Both the position numbers and the translations under genes were made by a program. Source: Hansfordia pulvinata (Eukaryota > Ascomycota > Sordariomycetes > Xylariales). From it: 64,000 nt of DNA. Below, piece after piece: positions 35,692 through 46,661 of the stretch. The notes below the pieces were generated by a model, which worked only from the letters and a program-made list of their open reading frames with translations, was not told where the DNA came from and did not search any database. Within the stretch, counting starts at the first letter, position 1, and each line of letters begins with the position of its first letter. The stretch covers positions 4,464,001-4,528,000 of the forward strand of contig BJKQ01000001.1 in assembly GCA_006538405.1 (NCBI GenBank), in the 5' to 3' direction.

Positions 35692-35980
35692 CGCCCTATC
35701 CGGCTCTGCGCAGAGGTAGGGATGTTTCCCGGTTTGCGATTCATTTGATGATCAGCCCGCCGACCCGCTCCCATCCCCAGCGCGACTCCCACCTCCGCCA
35801 CACTCAACTCGAAGCCCTCAGATCCCGGCTTCTGGGGGCCCGGGCTGACCGCAGCTGCATAACGGCATCTGCCTAGGACCGGACTCATGTCTAGAGAGAG
35901 GCACGAGTACTCGTAAGCATGCGCGATGGATACCCACCTGAACCCATATCCAGCATCATAAGAAGTGGAAGCAGCAGAAA

Positions 35981-35994
35981 CCCCCCCCCCCCCC
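35981..35994. repeat. Poly-C tract (14 C)
   Basis: Uninterrupted C14 directly followed by ACGGACGAGTACTCGT, a copy of the dispersed palindromic motif. Confidence 0.9.
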
Positions 35995-38093
35995 ACGGAC
36001 GAGTACTCGTCCTGGGCCTCCCCCGCTGCGGCCCGTCTCCGCGTGCCGTTCGCCGGCGCGGGAGATCCTCATCGTGTCCAGGGTACATCCCGAACTCGTC
36101 TGCGACTCGTGATCAGATCCGGGGCCCCATCCTGTGCGTGCCGCCCCCTCCGATTCGCACCCAACCGACCGACTGGACGGCGCCGTCCGCCTCGGGCTCG
36201 GAGCTTGGCGTGTTGCCGGCAGGAGGCCACTGCAGCGTGCCCCGAAAGCGGGGAGCTCGTGCCTTTTACCCAATAGGCTCCCACTCCGGTGCTGGGCCCG
36301 GGGCGAGGCTTCGGCTCCCTGGGCTTTCCCGGCACTGCGCAGCATGTTGAGGGTCTTGAGCGGGTTTGGGCAGGGTGAGGGGGAGTGATCTTTGTTGAGA
36401 AGCTGCTGCTCCGGCGGCGATGTGGCCGTCATTACGAGACGCGGGCCGTTGTGCTTGCAGGCTGACGATGCGTGATCTACAGCTCGTCCGTCATCGCCGG
36501 AGCCTTGAGGCGTTCGACTGTCATGACATCACATCCGAACCAGGCCTTGTACAGCGGCTAAACACGGCTTCGGGTGAGATTGCAATCTACTCGCACTTTC
36601 TCTATCTCCCGAGAGTGCTTTGCGTCTTTAACGGGGCGCGATACCGACCGGTTTCGTTGGATCGGGTGCAAATTGACTCCATTCGATGGATCTACGTAAA
36701 CGGTGAACTCGGTTCTTCGCTTCCATCTCGTCTTATCATCGAGTTATTAACTAAGCTCTCATGTGATTCTAGCGTATTGGCCTTCCACAGGTGATGCCAC
36801 GCCGTGTAACCGCGAGTCGGAGGAATACGCAGAAGCATGCTGGTTCGTCGCTCGAAGTGGTACAACATGACGCCTCTTCCGCGCTTGGCAGTCTGTTCAT
36901 GTCCGCCTGTCATGTTCGATTCGCGGCGCTATATCTAGTCTATGAGCCTGTACGGCAAAAAAAAAAACGGGTTATATATCATATTGCTTGGCCTCTGAGT
37001 GAGGGCACTCGGTGGGCGTTGAGGCAAAAGGGGGTTTGATGCGGATTACCGTCACCCAGTGTGCGATTCGCGGACAGCGACAGCCGCATCCTGGCCAACG
37101 GCGACAGCTCACGAGAGGCCGGGACCCGACTAGAAGGCTAGAACAGCGGTGACACCCTGCAAGCACGCGTAGTAGCTGCCCGATGCTGAGGCTGTCCCAA
37201 ATCCCGAGTGATGCTACACACACCTAGTGCTTGACGACAAGGCGGTAGGTAGTGCTGCCGTGCCGAAGACTAGCCGTCGGTCTCCAAACATGAGCCCGAA
37301 GCCTCTTGATTCAACTTCCTGGCCGTCATAGACCCCAAGGGCGTGCAAAAATACTCTTCCAACCCGAGGCACGCGGCCAGAAGGGTACTGCTGCACGTCA
37401 CAGCCATTCAGATGTCAAAGCCCGGAAGTCGAATCCTGTGAAGCCGAGGGGAACGTCGCCGAAAGAATGGTCGTTCATTGCAGTCGCTGACAGGCCAGGC
37501 CAGGCGGTTGTGAGAGCATATAGGTGAGGTGACTTCTCTGAGACCTCATCAATTACTTACCTGGAATGGATCTGAGTAGGGAAAGGAAGGGGTCTGCTTC
37601 ATCAAGGCCTAGGAGCGCTCCAAAAGTGGCTTTCAATCGCATTGCCTTCCTGTGGCCAGTCCCCGCTCAGGCGCTCGCGCAAAGCCACTCGACGTGACGG
37701 GAGCAGACACACGACCGACAGTTCCATGACTCGGATGCGAGTGTGCAGCGAAAGGGGGGGCCAGGCATCACAGGCGGCCGGCCAGCCGCGCCACGCGCTT
37801 GATAGCGACGACAAGACAAAGGCCGACTGCGTCTTGCGCTGGTCGATATGATTCCCCCTCGCTATACCGTCCGACCCGTCAAGAGTCACCTGTTGTGTCC
37901 GCCCCTGTGTGCTCGTGCCATTCATGATACCGACGACCGATTAGAAATCGCAAGAACGGTCCACGGTCTGGCATCCAGCAATTCGCAAAGAAAAGAGACC
38001 GGAGTTCCCAGTAGCGAGCTGCAGCGAGTGGGTGGCAGGCAGAGGATGCTGAGGGGATATTTAGAAGAGTAGCCGCTACAATCACGACGTCGC

Positions 38094-38113
38094 CCACACA
38101 CACACACACACAC
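38094..38113. repeat. (CA)n dinucleotide repeat
   Basis: Ten tandem CA units in intergenic DNA. Confidence 0.9.
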
Positions 38114-41100
38114 GCAAACTGTCGTCTGCATAAGGTAGACTAGGGGGTTTAGTCATCACGCAGAGCCTCGCCAGTTGCGCGCTTGTTGAAACCTCCACCT
38201 GTCCAGGGCGGGACCTGGCTAGCGACAAGAATGGAAGCAGCAGGCGAGGATATCCAAGTGGCCCCGTCCAAATAACCCTAGGGCCTGGAGCGGACATGAG
38301 TGGCAGTCGGCTATCTGGACTCGCTTTCCAACTTGTCACGACCCCGGGCCGTTGCCCGGGGACTCAAAGACCGCGAGCGTGCCGAGTTGCATTCAAGAGA
38401 GAACTCAAGGGAACAACAATGGCCATCATCCAAACGCTGCCGGACCACTCGACGGACGAGGAGCAGGAACCGAACTGCTCCGGCAATGTTCGGGATATCG
38501 GCCCGAGCCAGCCTAATCGTCCTCGTTCGGCCGAGAATCGCCCTCCTCACCGCATGTGGCAGAAGACAGTTGTCGTCCAAGCCACCGGGGCGGGAGTCGC
38601 GCTTCCACACTCGCGCGATGCTTGTTATCTGGGTCCAGGGACCAGAATTTTGACCCCAAGGACGCAAGAGAACAAAGCCTAAAGACAGAATGACGACGAC
38701 AAGTATTCGACAAGACCATTGTTCGTCCGCACACACGCACCCACCCACGCGCGCGACTGCAGGCTTTCTCGCCCCAAACACACGAGTGGCCACCGCAACG
38801 ACACTAATACCTTGGACGATTTCCAAACCGATGCGCCACTCGCGCACTCGCCTCTGTGGGCCGTGGCGCCGCGCGTCGGCCTTCGATGAGAGCCAGAGCG
38901 AGAGCCAACTCGCGCCGCTAACTTCCAAACCCCATCCTTTCACCTCCCCCAAAGCAGAAACGCCGGACTGGGCCGAGGAACCCAAACGTTCCCGGGCGTT
39001 TAAGGGAGCAGAATTGAATTTTCGCATCGTTTCAAGGACTCGGCATGTGGCAAACTTAGACGAGGGACCGGATGCAGGTGGTCGCTCAACAACGGGGTTC
39101 AGTGCAAGCTATGGCTCCCACTCGTTACGAAAGGACCCCTCCGACAAGGGGGTGGCGACGTCGGCGGAGACGAGACAGAGCAGGCCAACCGGGAGTCGCA
39201 GTTGAACGCAGTCGGCGTCTCTGAATTTTAACGGTCTGAGCAAGTCCTGCACCGGGCGTCTCACCCTACCGCCGAGCACATGAGCTTCGAGGCTCGAGGC
39301 TCAAAGCCCAAAGCCGGGGCGCAAGGCTCCCATCCATTCGCCGACGTGAAGAGGTGCGCGGGGGAAAGTGTAGCTTTTGAGAAACTTCTGTCTGTAAAGT
39401 CCCTGAGAAAAGTGAGTGACGCCCAAAGTTAGCCATCGCCATTTGGAACTCGCTCTCGGGAATTTCAAGCCCCCGATGACTGCCTAAACCCCCTTTCCCC
39501 TCGGGCAACGTCTGCCAAACCGCCACCTCTCGCAAGTGGCCGACTATTCACCTTGCACTGAAACCAAGGAACAGAGAAGGCCGCCGCGTGGGCTACTTGG
39601 CCGACGATCATTCGCGGCGATCCGTCTGCTGGCGATTGGGGCGAGGGCGATCTCTCATACGCATACCAAGTCGGCTTGCTGTGTCGCGGCGTCTGTCTGT
39701 ACTCTTACGTGGGTCGCGCAACTGCGGACTCGTCGTCGTTCCACACACCATCAATCGCCAGTCGAACCAGCTCCGGCCGTCATGATCCCACGTCTTGCCA
39801 CCGTTGCGGACTATAACTGCTCCCTCGTGACCCCACCACCTGGTCCTGGCTGATCGACGCGGCCGGCCCCTTCGAGACTGGATAACTGGTCTTTTTGTGC
39901 GAGGACCCGGATCGGCGACCACCATAGGCTGCGGATACTCGGACGATTGCTGACGCAGATCTTCTCGCCTGGTCGGCTAGTTGCAACGGCGGCTAGGGAG
40001 CTAGAGTGACTAGCTGACCCGCGAGCGGCGGTTCTTTGCCCATGGAGCGACGCCCCTGTCCTCTTTTGGTGGTTAATCGTCGGAAATGCCGCGACACTAC
40101 TCGTACCCAGGTAGTAATGAACAACTGCGCAACCTCGGAAGCCCCCCACCGCGCCAGAGCCTACGAGCATCGGCGCGTGGCAGATACTATACCTGTGCGG
40201 CTGCGGCTGCAAATGGCGTCGACACTTTCATGACAGGCACGCCAACCAAAATAGCAATCAAGAAACAATCTCGAAAACTTCCTAGCGCGAGCACTGTGGA
40301 CATGGATCTCTGGCGGAATCATCAGTCCAGTACGAGTATGTTACGTTCTTATTGGGCAGTGGATTGAGCAGTGGCGTCGAATGTGCTCGTGGGCGTGGGG
40401 AGTGTCGTCGTTTGTGCTCGTCGGCCCAGCGGATGCATTTGTGCCGCGGCACACGGCTGTGCCAGGCTGCCAAATCCATCACAACAGACCAGACGTAGAA
40501 GCCTGCCTTGTCATTTCTGCCCTCGTCATCGAAAACACCAAGAAGCCTCCCAATTCGGGCCTGGTATTGGGGACAGTCTTGCAAAAGCAGAGGATGCCGT
40601 CCTGCTAGCTTCACTTATCAGACTGGTTCACAACCATCGGCTATAGGCATCAGGGGATCCCGCGGGTCGATTGCGACATTGCGCCCTCGGCCGGCGGCTG
40701 CCTGTGCTGGGCGCAGCTTGCAGGATCTCACCGTCAATGGTGTTCGAATGCTCAAAGCTTACTGTGCTGGCGCGCGCAGAGCCACGCAACCCTCTGGCCC
40801 TTTGCCCAACCATGCCAGATGCATACTCATCATGATCGAAAGAAGCAGCAGCTCGAGGGGATGTTTCGGCTTTGTTGGATTGGTGCACAGCTTTGCTTTG
40901 CAATGAATCGGGGCAGCAGCACCTTTGACAGGGCCAAATCCAGCTTGGTAAACCCACCGAATGGCATATTGAGGGTGCATGGCCCCGAGGGCTCCGTAGG
41001 ATCCTCGTGTCGCCCAATGCGGTCTGCTATGTGACAGCACACAAGGTGCAATACTTGACAACGAAGGCGCCAAGCGGGTACCGAAATGAGCTAGGAAGAG

Positions 41101-43269
41101 GCAAGGCTCGCCACTCAGGAGTCAAAACCAACTCGAGCCAGGAATCGCAGAGGCGCGCGATACCAAGCAGCACATACCTGTACGCGTAACCGGCCAACTC
41201 TGGATTGATCGGACGCAGCGGCGATGCCGATGGCTGCCACCGGACGATTTCCATCCAGGTGACGGGCATCCTGTCATTGCAGTAATCGAGCGCCTAGCTG
41301 TCGATCGTTGGGCGGCAAGGAAGGTCGAGAAGCTGCACAGAAGTTTCCGACAACGCGAGGCGCAAATTCCAAACTCGCATGGCCGGGACTCGCAACCGGA
41401 GCCGGCCGCCGCAGCACCGGCTTGCCTGCCCAAACCGTGGCTGACCGGGCGCCATGGTTTCAGCGCGACGCCTCACGCCAGGACCCTCGGATGAGAAGGT
41501 GAATGCCGAGGCTGTGGGTTTCCACTGCACACTGCGTGACAGGGCGCGGGGTCCGCTCGGGGGGAGAAGCCGGGGCCGAGCAGCGTACACAAGCGTCGGT
41601 CAGCTTTCTGTATCCACGAGCACAGGCAAGACCCGCGATGGAAAAAAAGTAGGCAGGGCGTATGTAGCCGGATGGAAGAGGCATCGTTATATCTGCGGGT
41701 GAGGGAGTGGAAACCTGACGCGAAAGGGTCGACAGGGGTTGGCCGGCGAAACCATCGACATCGGCATGGCCAAGGCAGGGGCAGAGACTGAAACTCAAGG
41801 CTCGTGGATGGATTCTTGCTGGCGCCAAAAGAGACAGTCCACCGGGGGGCAGATGGGCACGATGACTGGCGCTGACAAGACGGGACGAGGATGGTGGTGT
41901 GGTATGGCAGAGTGCAAGGCGGGAGGGTCGGTGATCCATGGGTGCCTGAGTTGGCAGGTGGAGCGCCGCTCGCAGCCAACCTTACGAGTACATAGGTACC
42001 TACTCGGACCTGAAGGCGCGGTGCCCGGCCCGTTGTGACCGGGTGGGGTCCCCGTCTGCAGTGTGCAGCGCTCCAGCTGGTAGCCAACAGCAGCCCCTCC
42101 CCAGGGCTCCTGGCGGAGAGCCCAAGGCCCTGATACCCGGGCTGGGGCTGACAGTGGAGGGAACCTCAGGGCTCGAGAGGCTCTGACGCGGCCCCCAGAA
42201 CCCCCGGGCGTGGCCCAGGCCCCAGCCGCACCCCTGCAGGGGCATGGAATTGGATGGATGATACCGACCGGGGGCAGTCGACATTTATTAGACATTTAGT
42301 TCCATCCATGAATAGTAGGTGCGGTCGGAGGTAGACGGCCCAGTCAGCACCTCATCGCCGGTCGACCTTCCACACTCTACGAGTACGCCTCATCATATCA
42401 ATAAAGACAAACCGGATATGTACGCAGAAGAACGATTCGACTTGCATCTGAGCAGCCTCAATTGAAGGAAGGAGTGGAAGTAGGCACATGTAGTAGCATG
42501 AAACCAACAGAAAAGGTCACTTTCAGGTGCATACCCATCCTCCGGCACCCAAGCAAGCCAAGACGCGGCCTGGCGCCCAACTCCAGTACGGATCACGGAT
42601 GCTAACTACACGCGGTAGGTGTGGATGGTGGCGATCGAGGCTGGTTCCCGACCACACGATTCCATGGATGTCGCCGCCGGCTGAGTTAGCCCCATCCCTC
42701 CCGCCGTATCCCAGTAGGATCACCTACGCCTGTGTCACGAAGCCTCCTTCTCGATTCTATCCTGTCTTCCAAACCTTCCACCTTCCAGCCCCGGCACTCC
42801 AACCACCTGCCATAGCCCTTCCTCCGTGGCAAATCGTCGCAAGACCACTCATTGTGCCAGGCCCCGGGCCCCCATCGTCGTCTTGGCCCCCGCTCGGCAT
42901 GTCTTCCTCACCGGCACAGGCCTTTCATAAAAGGCGTCCGCTGGCACATGCTTTTGAATCTGGTTCTGCGATGGTTCGATAACATCCAGACCGCAGCCCC
43001 CATCCCTTCTTTCGTGCTTGTGCTGAGCCCAGGGCTTTGCTTTCTTTTTTCTTCGCTCTCTACCGGGCTGGCTCCCGACTTTACGTTCACTTTGACGATC
43101 AACCAACGAGTTCAACATCCTGAACAAACACTCTCTTCCGATTCCCCGGTCTCAAGCACTGCACAGAAAATCGACGTGCCAGACGAAGTAGAAGAAGAAG
43201 AATCCGCAGTCTCAAGAATCTTCCAGCTGGTCAACTCTCGTGTCCCTTCTTTCGTGAAATTCCGCCAAG

Positions 43270-44375
43270 ATGATGCGCACGACCTCCGTCCTCCTGGCTG
43301 GCCTACTGGCGGCCAGTCGCGCCGCAGCCAACACCATGCAGTTCCAAAGCACCGACAGCACCTCCCGAACCATCTACTTCACCCCCAGCGAAAACCAAGC
43401 TCAGATTCAGTCCATTCAGCTCGCCGGAGGCGCCTCCCAGACCGTCAACTTCCCTCAGGGCTGGATTGGCAACGCCTGGTCTGTTAGCGATGGTGCGCCC
43501 AACCCTGGTAAGGGTATGCTGGCAGAGTAAGACTCCCCCACTCTTCGACTTCGTGGTTGTGTGAGTGTATCGCTGACTTGAAGCACAGAGTCACCTTCCA
43601 AGGCGATGGAGGCAAGACTTTCTACGATGTCTCGGCCATTGTCCTCGCCGACGACGTAAATGGAGTCCATCTGATGGCCCCGGCCAGCTTGGCTGGGCAG
43701 CTTGGATCCGTCTCGAGCATGGACAAGGGAAGCTACTCGGGCTGCGTCACCTTCCCTTGCGACAACGCCTACACATTCGCCGACGCTGTCCAGACCAAGG
43801 TAACCACCGAGACCGACATTGTCGTCACCCTCGGAACGAACGGGTCTGGCGGCGGCGGCGCCGCGAGCTCCGCTGGCGCATCATACCCGGCCGCCACCAG
43901 TGCGTCGTCCGGTGGTTATGGCCAGTCTGCCCCCCAGCCTACCCAGACTGGCTCTGGCTACACTAGCTCTGGCGGTTCGTCTGGCTCTTCTGGCGGCTCG
44001 TCTGGCTCTTCTGGCGGCTCGTCTGGAGGGTACCAGAGCTCTGGCGACGACAGCGGTTCCAGCAGCGGCTCTAACGGTTCTTCCGGTGGCTACCAGAGCT
44101 CTGGCAGCTCTGACGGCTCTGACGGCTCTGAAGGCGGAAGCCAAGGGTCTCCTACCCCTTACCAGGGTGTCCTCCCGGCTGGGTTTGGACAGCCTACCAG
44201 CACCGCTTCCGCCAGCTATACCGAAGCCACTGGGAGCTCAGGCGGACACCACCACCACGGCGGAAGTGACTACCCGAGCGACTCTGGCAGTGGCTCTTAC
44301 GGTCGCCGCGCGGCCAGGAGAAGCCCTCGCCGCTACGAGCGTACCGCGCGCCGGGATGTTCACTTCCGCGCTTAG
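43270..44375 (+). CDS. Secreted thaumatin/osmotin-like cell-surface protein with Ser/Gly-rich tail
   Basis: Two exons, 43270-43526 and 43589-44375 (62-nt intron), encode 347 residues. The start is the first of two adjacent ATGs. A signal peptide (MMRTTSVLLAGLLAASRAAA) precedes a beta-rich domain of about 150 residues. Its motifs (TIYFTPSENQAQIQSI, FPQGWIGNAWSV, VTFQGDGGKTFYDVSAIV, GCVTFPC) are typical of small fungal secreted proteins with an osmotin/thaumatin-like fold, some annotated as DNase1-like although nuclease activity is not shown. The second half is low complexity: three near-identical 21-bp repeats encode Ser/Gly runs (about 43967-44029), then Ser/Gly/Asp, an HHHH patch and an Arg-rich end with RR pairs. 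No hydrophobic GPI tail is visible, so it is probably secreted or wall-bound. Confidence 0.82.
43967..44029 (+). repeat. 21-bp coding tandem repeat (Ser/Gly)
   Basis: Three near-identical units of CTTCTGGCGGCTCGTCTGG-type sequence inside the tail of the thaumatin-like protein, encoding GGSSGSS units. Such in-frame repeats vary in copy number in fungal wall proteins. Confidence 0.8.
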
Positions 44376-45313
44376 ACGGCATGTGGGGCTGCTCGCCCGT
44401 AACGGATGCTGGGCAGCCACTATGAACGTGGGCGTCTTATGTTTTGACTGGCATATGATAGCGACCTTGGATCATGTGCTGGGATGCCCTTGATGAGCCG
44501 TGCAGGGTCTCTACTTTGGGTTGAGTTCTCTATTTCATCTATTCTAAGGATAGACTTTGTGCGGGTTGCCAATGCCCGCACCGTTTTCTTGTGTAATTTA
44601 CCTAGGCTAGGCGATTCAGCTTGTTCTTGAACCCCGTCGTCTTCCTTTCTGAGTGAGGACCACGCTTGAGTGAAACAACAACTACTGCCCCCGCCTTGGC
44701 AGCCGGAGAAAGCAGCCTTGTGTGGCAAGAAAAGGCGACGTTCGAGGTTCCCGCTGGCGTGACGCGGATTGTTTTCCCTGGAGATAAAATAACGTATGCG
44801 CAGGAGGTTGATGGGTGGGTTGAGTAAGAAATCCTGGCGGGGATAAGCATCCATCGGTCTAGACCTGACGCAGAATATCCTGAGGTGGCCGCTCCGCTGT
44901 TTCTTTTCGGTTTTCAGCTTTGGCAAAAGTGGAACTGCCAATGCGCGGTGGCAAAGAATAAGGAAAGAAAGAAGGACCTGGACTCTGAGTCTGGCTGGGA
45001 AGATTGCGCGTATGGTTGTTAATAAGCAAATGATCAAAAGCTGTTGGCGAAATACTGTCCAAATTGAGGGTGTTACGAGACCTCGTGGCTCAATCAACTG
45101 GGCTTATCGTAGAATTCTGCGACTTCCGTGTATGGCCAGGACCACGGGAGAAACAAAAAGTTCCGGGGAGGGTACCTCGTTCAAAGCACCTCTACTGGAC
45201 TAGAGAACCGACCACTAACTTAGATGACAAAACGAAAGGGACAGAACGCTATCGTGATGCGGGATTGGCAAAAAGCGAGGCTCCCTCCGTGATCGGAGGG
45301 GCATCGGGAATTG
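44376..45313. other. Intergenic region between the thaumatin-like gene and tRNA-Lys
   Basis: Presumed 3' UTR followed by non-coding sequence. A 225-codon open frame on the minus strand (44420-45097) shows no domain. The Pol III terminator of the tRNA is at its right-hand end. Confidence 0.55.
45270..45274 (-). terminator. RNA polymerase III terminator of tRNA-Lys
   Basis: A5 on the plus strand, T5 in the sense of the tRNA, about 40 nt beyond its 3' end. It is the first run of at least four T downstream. Confidence 0.6.
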
Positions 45314-45418
45314 AGCCCGATGCGGGGGTCGAACCCGCAACCTTGAGATGGATCTTGAGTCACGAGTCGAGACTCCAGAACTAAGAGTCTCACGCTCTAC
45401 CGATTGAGCTAACCAGGC
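45314..45418 (-). tRNA. tRNA-Lys (anticodon CUU) with 32-nt intron
   Basis: The minus strand folds as a full cloverleaf. The acceptor is GCCTGGT pairing with ATCGGGC (one G-U at 4-69 and one G-U at 6-67). The D arm is GCTCAATCGGTAGAGC, the anticodon stem TGAGA/TCTCA with loop CTCTTAA, and the T arm TGCGGGTTCGACCCCCGCA. The anticodon is CUU. A 32-nt intron (45350-45381 on the plus strand) sits one base 3' of the anticodon, the canonical eukaryotic position, and its AAGA can pair with UCUU of the anticodon loop as in other tRNA introns. The internal promoter boxes (A: TAGCTCAATCGG; B: GGTTCGACCCC) are intact. CCA is not encoded. Confidence 0.96.
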
Positions 45419-46661
45419 AGGCTTCTGTTGCGTTGAATTCCCAGACTCTTATACAAACTCATGTTGCCTCATTCTCAAAGTCGGAATAACCTCAACGTAC
45501 TCCTCGAACAATACGCAGGGATTGAGATATGTAAAACGGGGCTTGAAACGGGGCGGGGTTCTGGACTCTTCAACTGCCCTGCTTCTGGCGGCCTAGAAGG
45601 AAACAACCAATACGTCTGGAATGTGGTGCTGGCTGCCTACATGTACGTTGGTTTCCAGGAGGCTGACAACCATGCTGTGTCTGACTGGACCATCATCCTC
45701 TCGTACACGACGTTCCTGCGGCTGCAGCGAACCTGGACTTTTTTGTGACATATAAGCAGTCCCTTATAGCGATGCCATTATGCCAAAGATGGTGTGTCAC
45801 GGAGAAGGTCGGTGATCCTCCAGGAGCCAAAATCCGGCAAGGAGCATGTGAAGGTTCAGCCCAGCGTACGAGTAGACGCGGCTCGTATGTGGACCCCGAT
45901 CTTGGCGATCACGTACAGCAGTAGACTGTGAAGATTTCACTCTGCAACCTGGATGCCCCACACAAAGTGTGTCAAGGAGGAGTTATCAACACGCACGCCT
46001 TGGCACTTTTGGGCACCGCTGGCGATGCTCGCGATGCGTGGTTGCGGTGGCCATGTGCTCACACCAGTGGTGTGATCACAGACACACGTGTTTATCCATA
46101 GCCCGTACACACCGACCTTGCAGCCCCTGCTCTGGCCATATCGGCCGTCCGGATATCATGGACGGCCGACTGATACGATAATCTACCCGAGTTAGCGAGA
46201 GTTTTCCGTCTGAGCCGGTACAGTTGGTTCAAGGTTGGCTGGAAGCTGCCGGCATTTGGAGGTACTCGTGCACGTACGGAGTGTGTGCGCGGTACATCTA
46301 CGAGCAACGAGACCCCACTGCGCCTGGGTATCGCGCTATGTCAACGCCAAAGTAGGCGCTGCGATGAGGTCACGCCGATCACAGCCCAAGCCGGCCCAGC
46401 TCCGGGCCTGCCGGTGTGCAAAGGCATACCTTACCACGGCTTACCTACGAACATCCCAGAGCTGCCACCTCGGACCAGCGGTGTCCGCAGAGCGAACGAC
46501 CGGCCGAGACAAGCTGCGAGAGACATCAACGGCTGCCGACTGCGAGCACCCAGCTCCCTCGCCAACCGCCCATCAGCCTGCAGAGCACCCAGCTCCCTCC
46601 TTCTTCGTGTCCAGCATCCTCCTCCCTTCCACAACTCTGCGTCCAGATTTAGCATCCCAAG
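45419..46661. other. Intergenic region between tRNA-Lys and the M20 peptidase gene
   Basis: Upstream flank of the tRNA and promoter of the peptidase gene. No supported ORF. Copies of ACGAGTA/TACTCGTG lie at about 45868 and 46263, and a duplicated CACCCAGCTCCCTC-type segment at about 46546-46594. Confidence 0.55.

Larger units (their letters stand above)
33511..43269. other. Long gene-free region (about 9.8 kb)
   Basis: The part next to 33511 must hold the missing 5' exon and promoter of the kinase. The rest has no ORF with a recognisable domain or sensible codon use on either strand. It contains short repeats (CCCTG x5 at 35667-35691; CA at 38094-38113), a poly-C14 at 35981-35994, and ACGAGTA/TACTCGT motifs often with TACCTA (about 35031, 35903, 36001, 41985, 42379). 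The last about 350 bases before 43270 look like the promoter and T/C-rich 5' UTR of the next gene. Short or rapidly evolving genes or ncRNAs cannot be excluded. Confidence 0.5.

Noticed and set aside
36420..36794. 124-codon frame on the plus strand
   Set aside because: Reasonable amino-acid mix but short, isolated and without family match; treated as chance.
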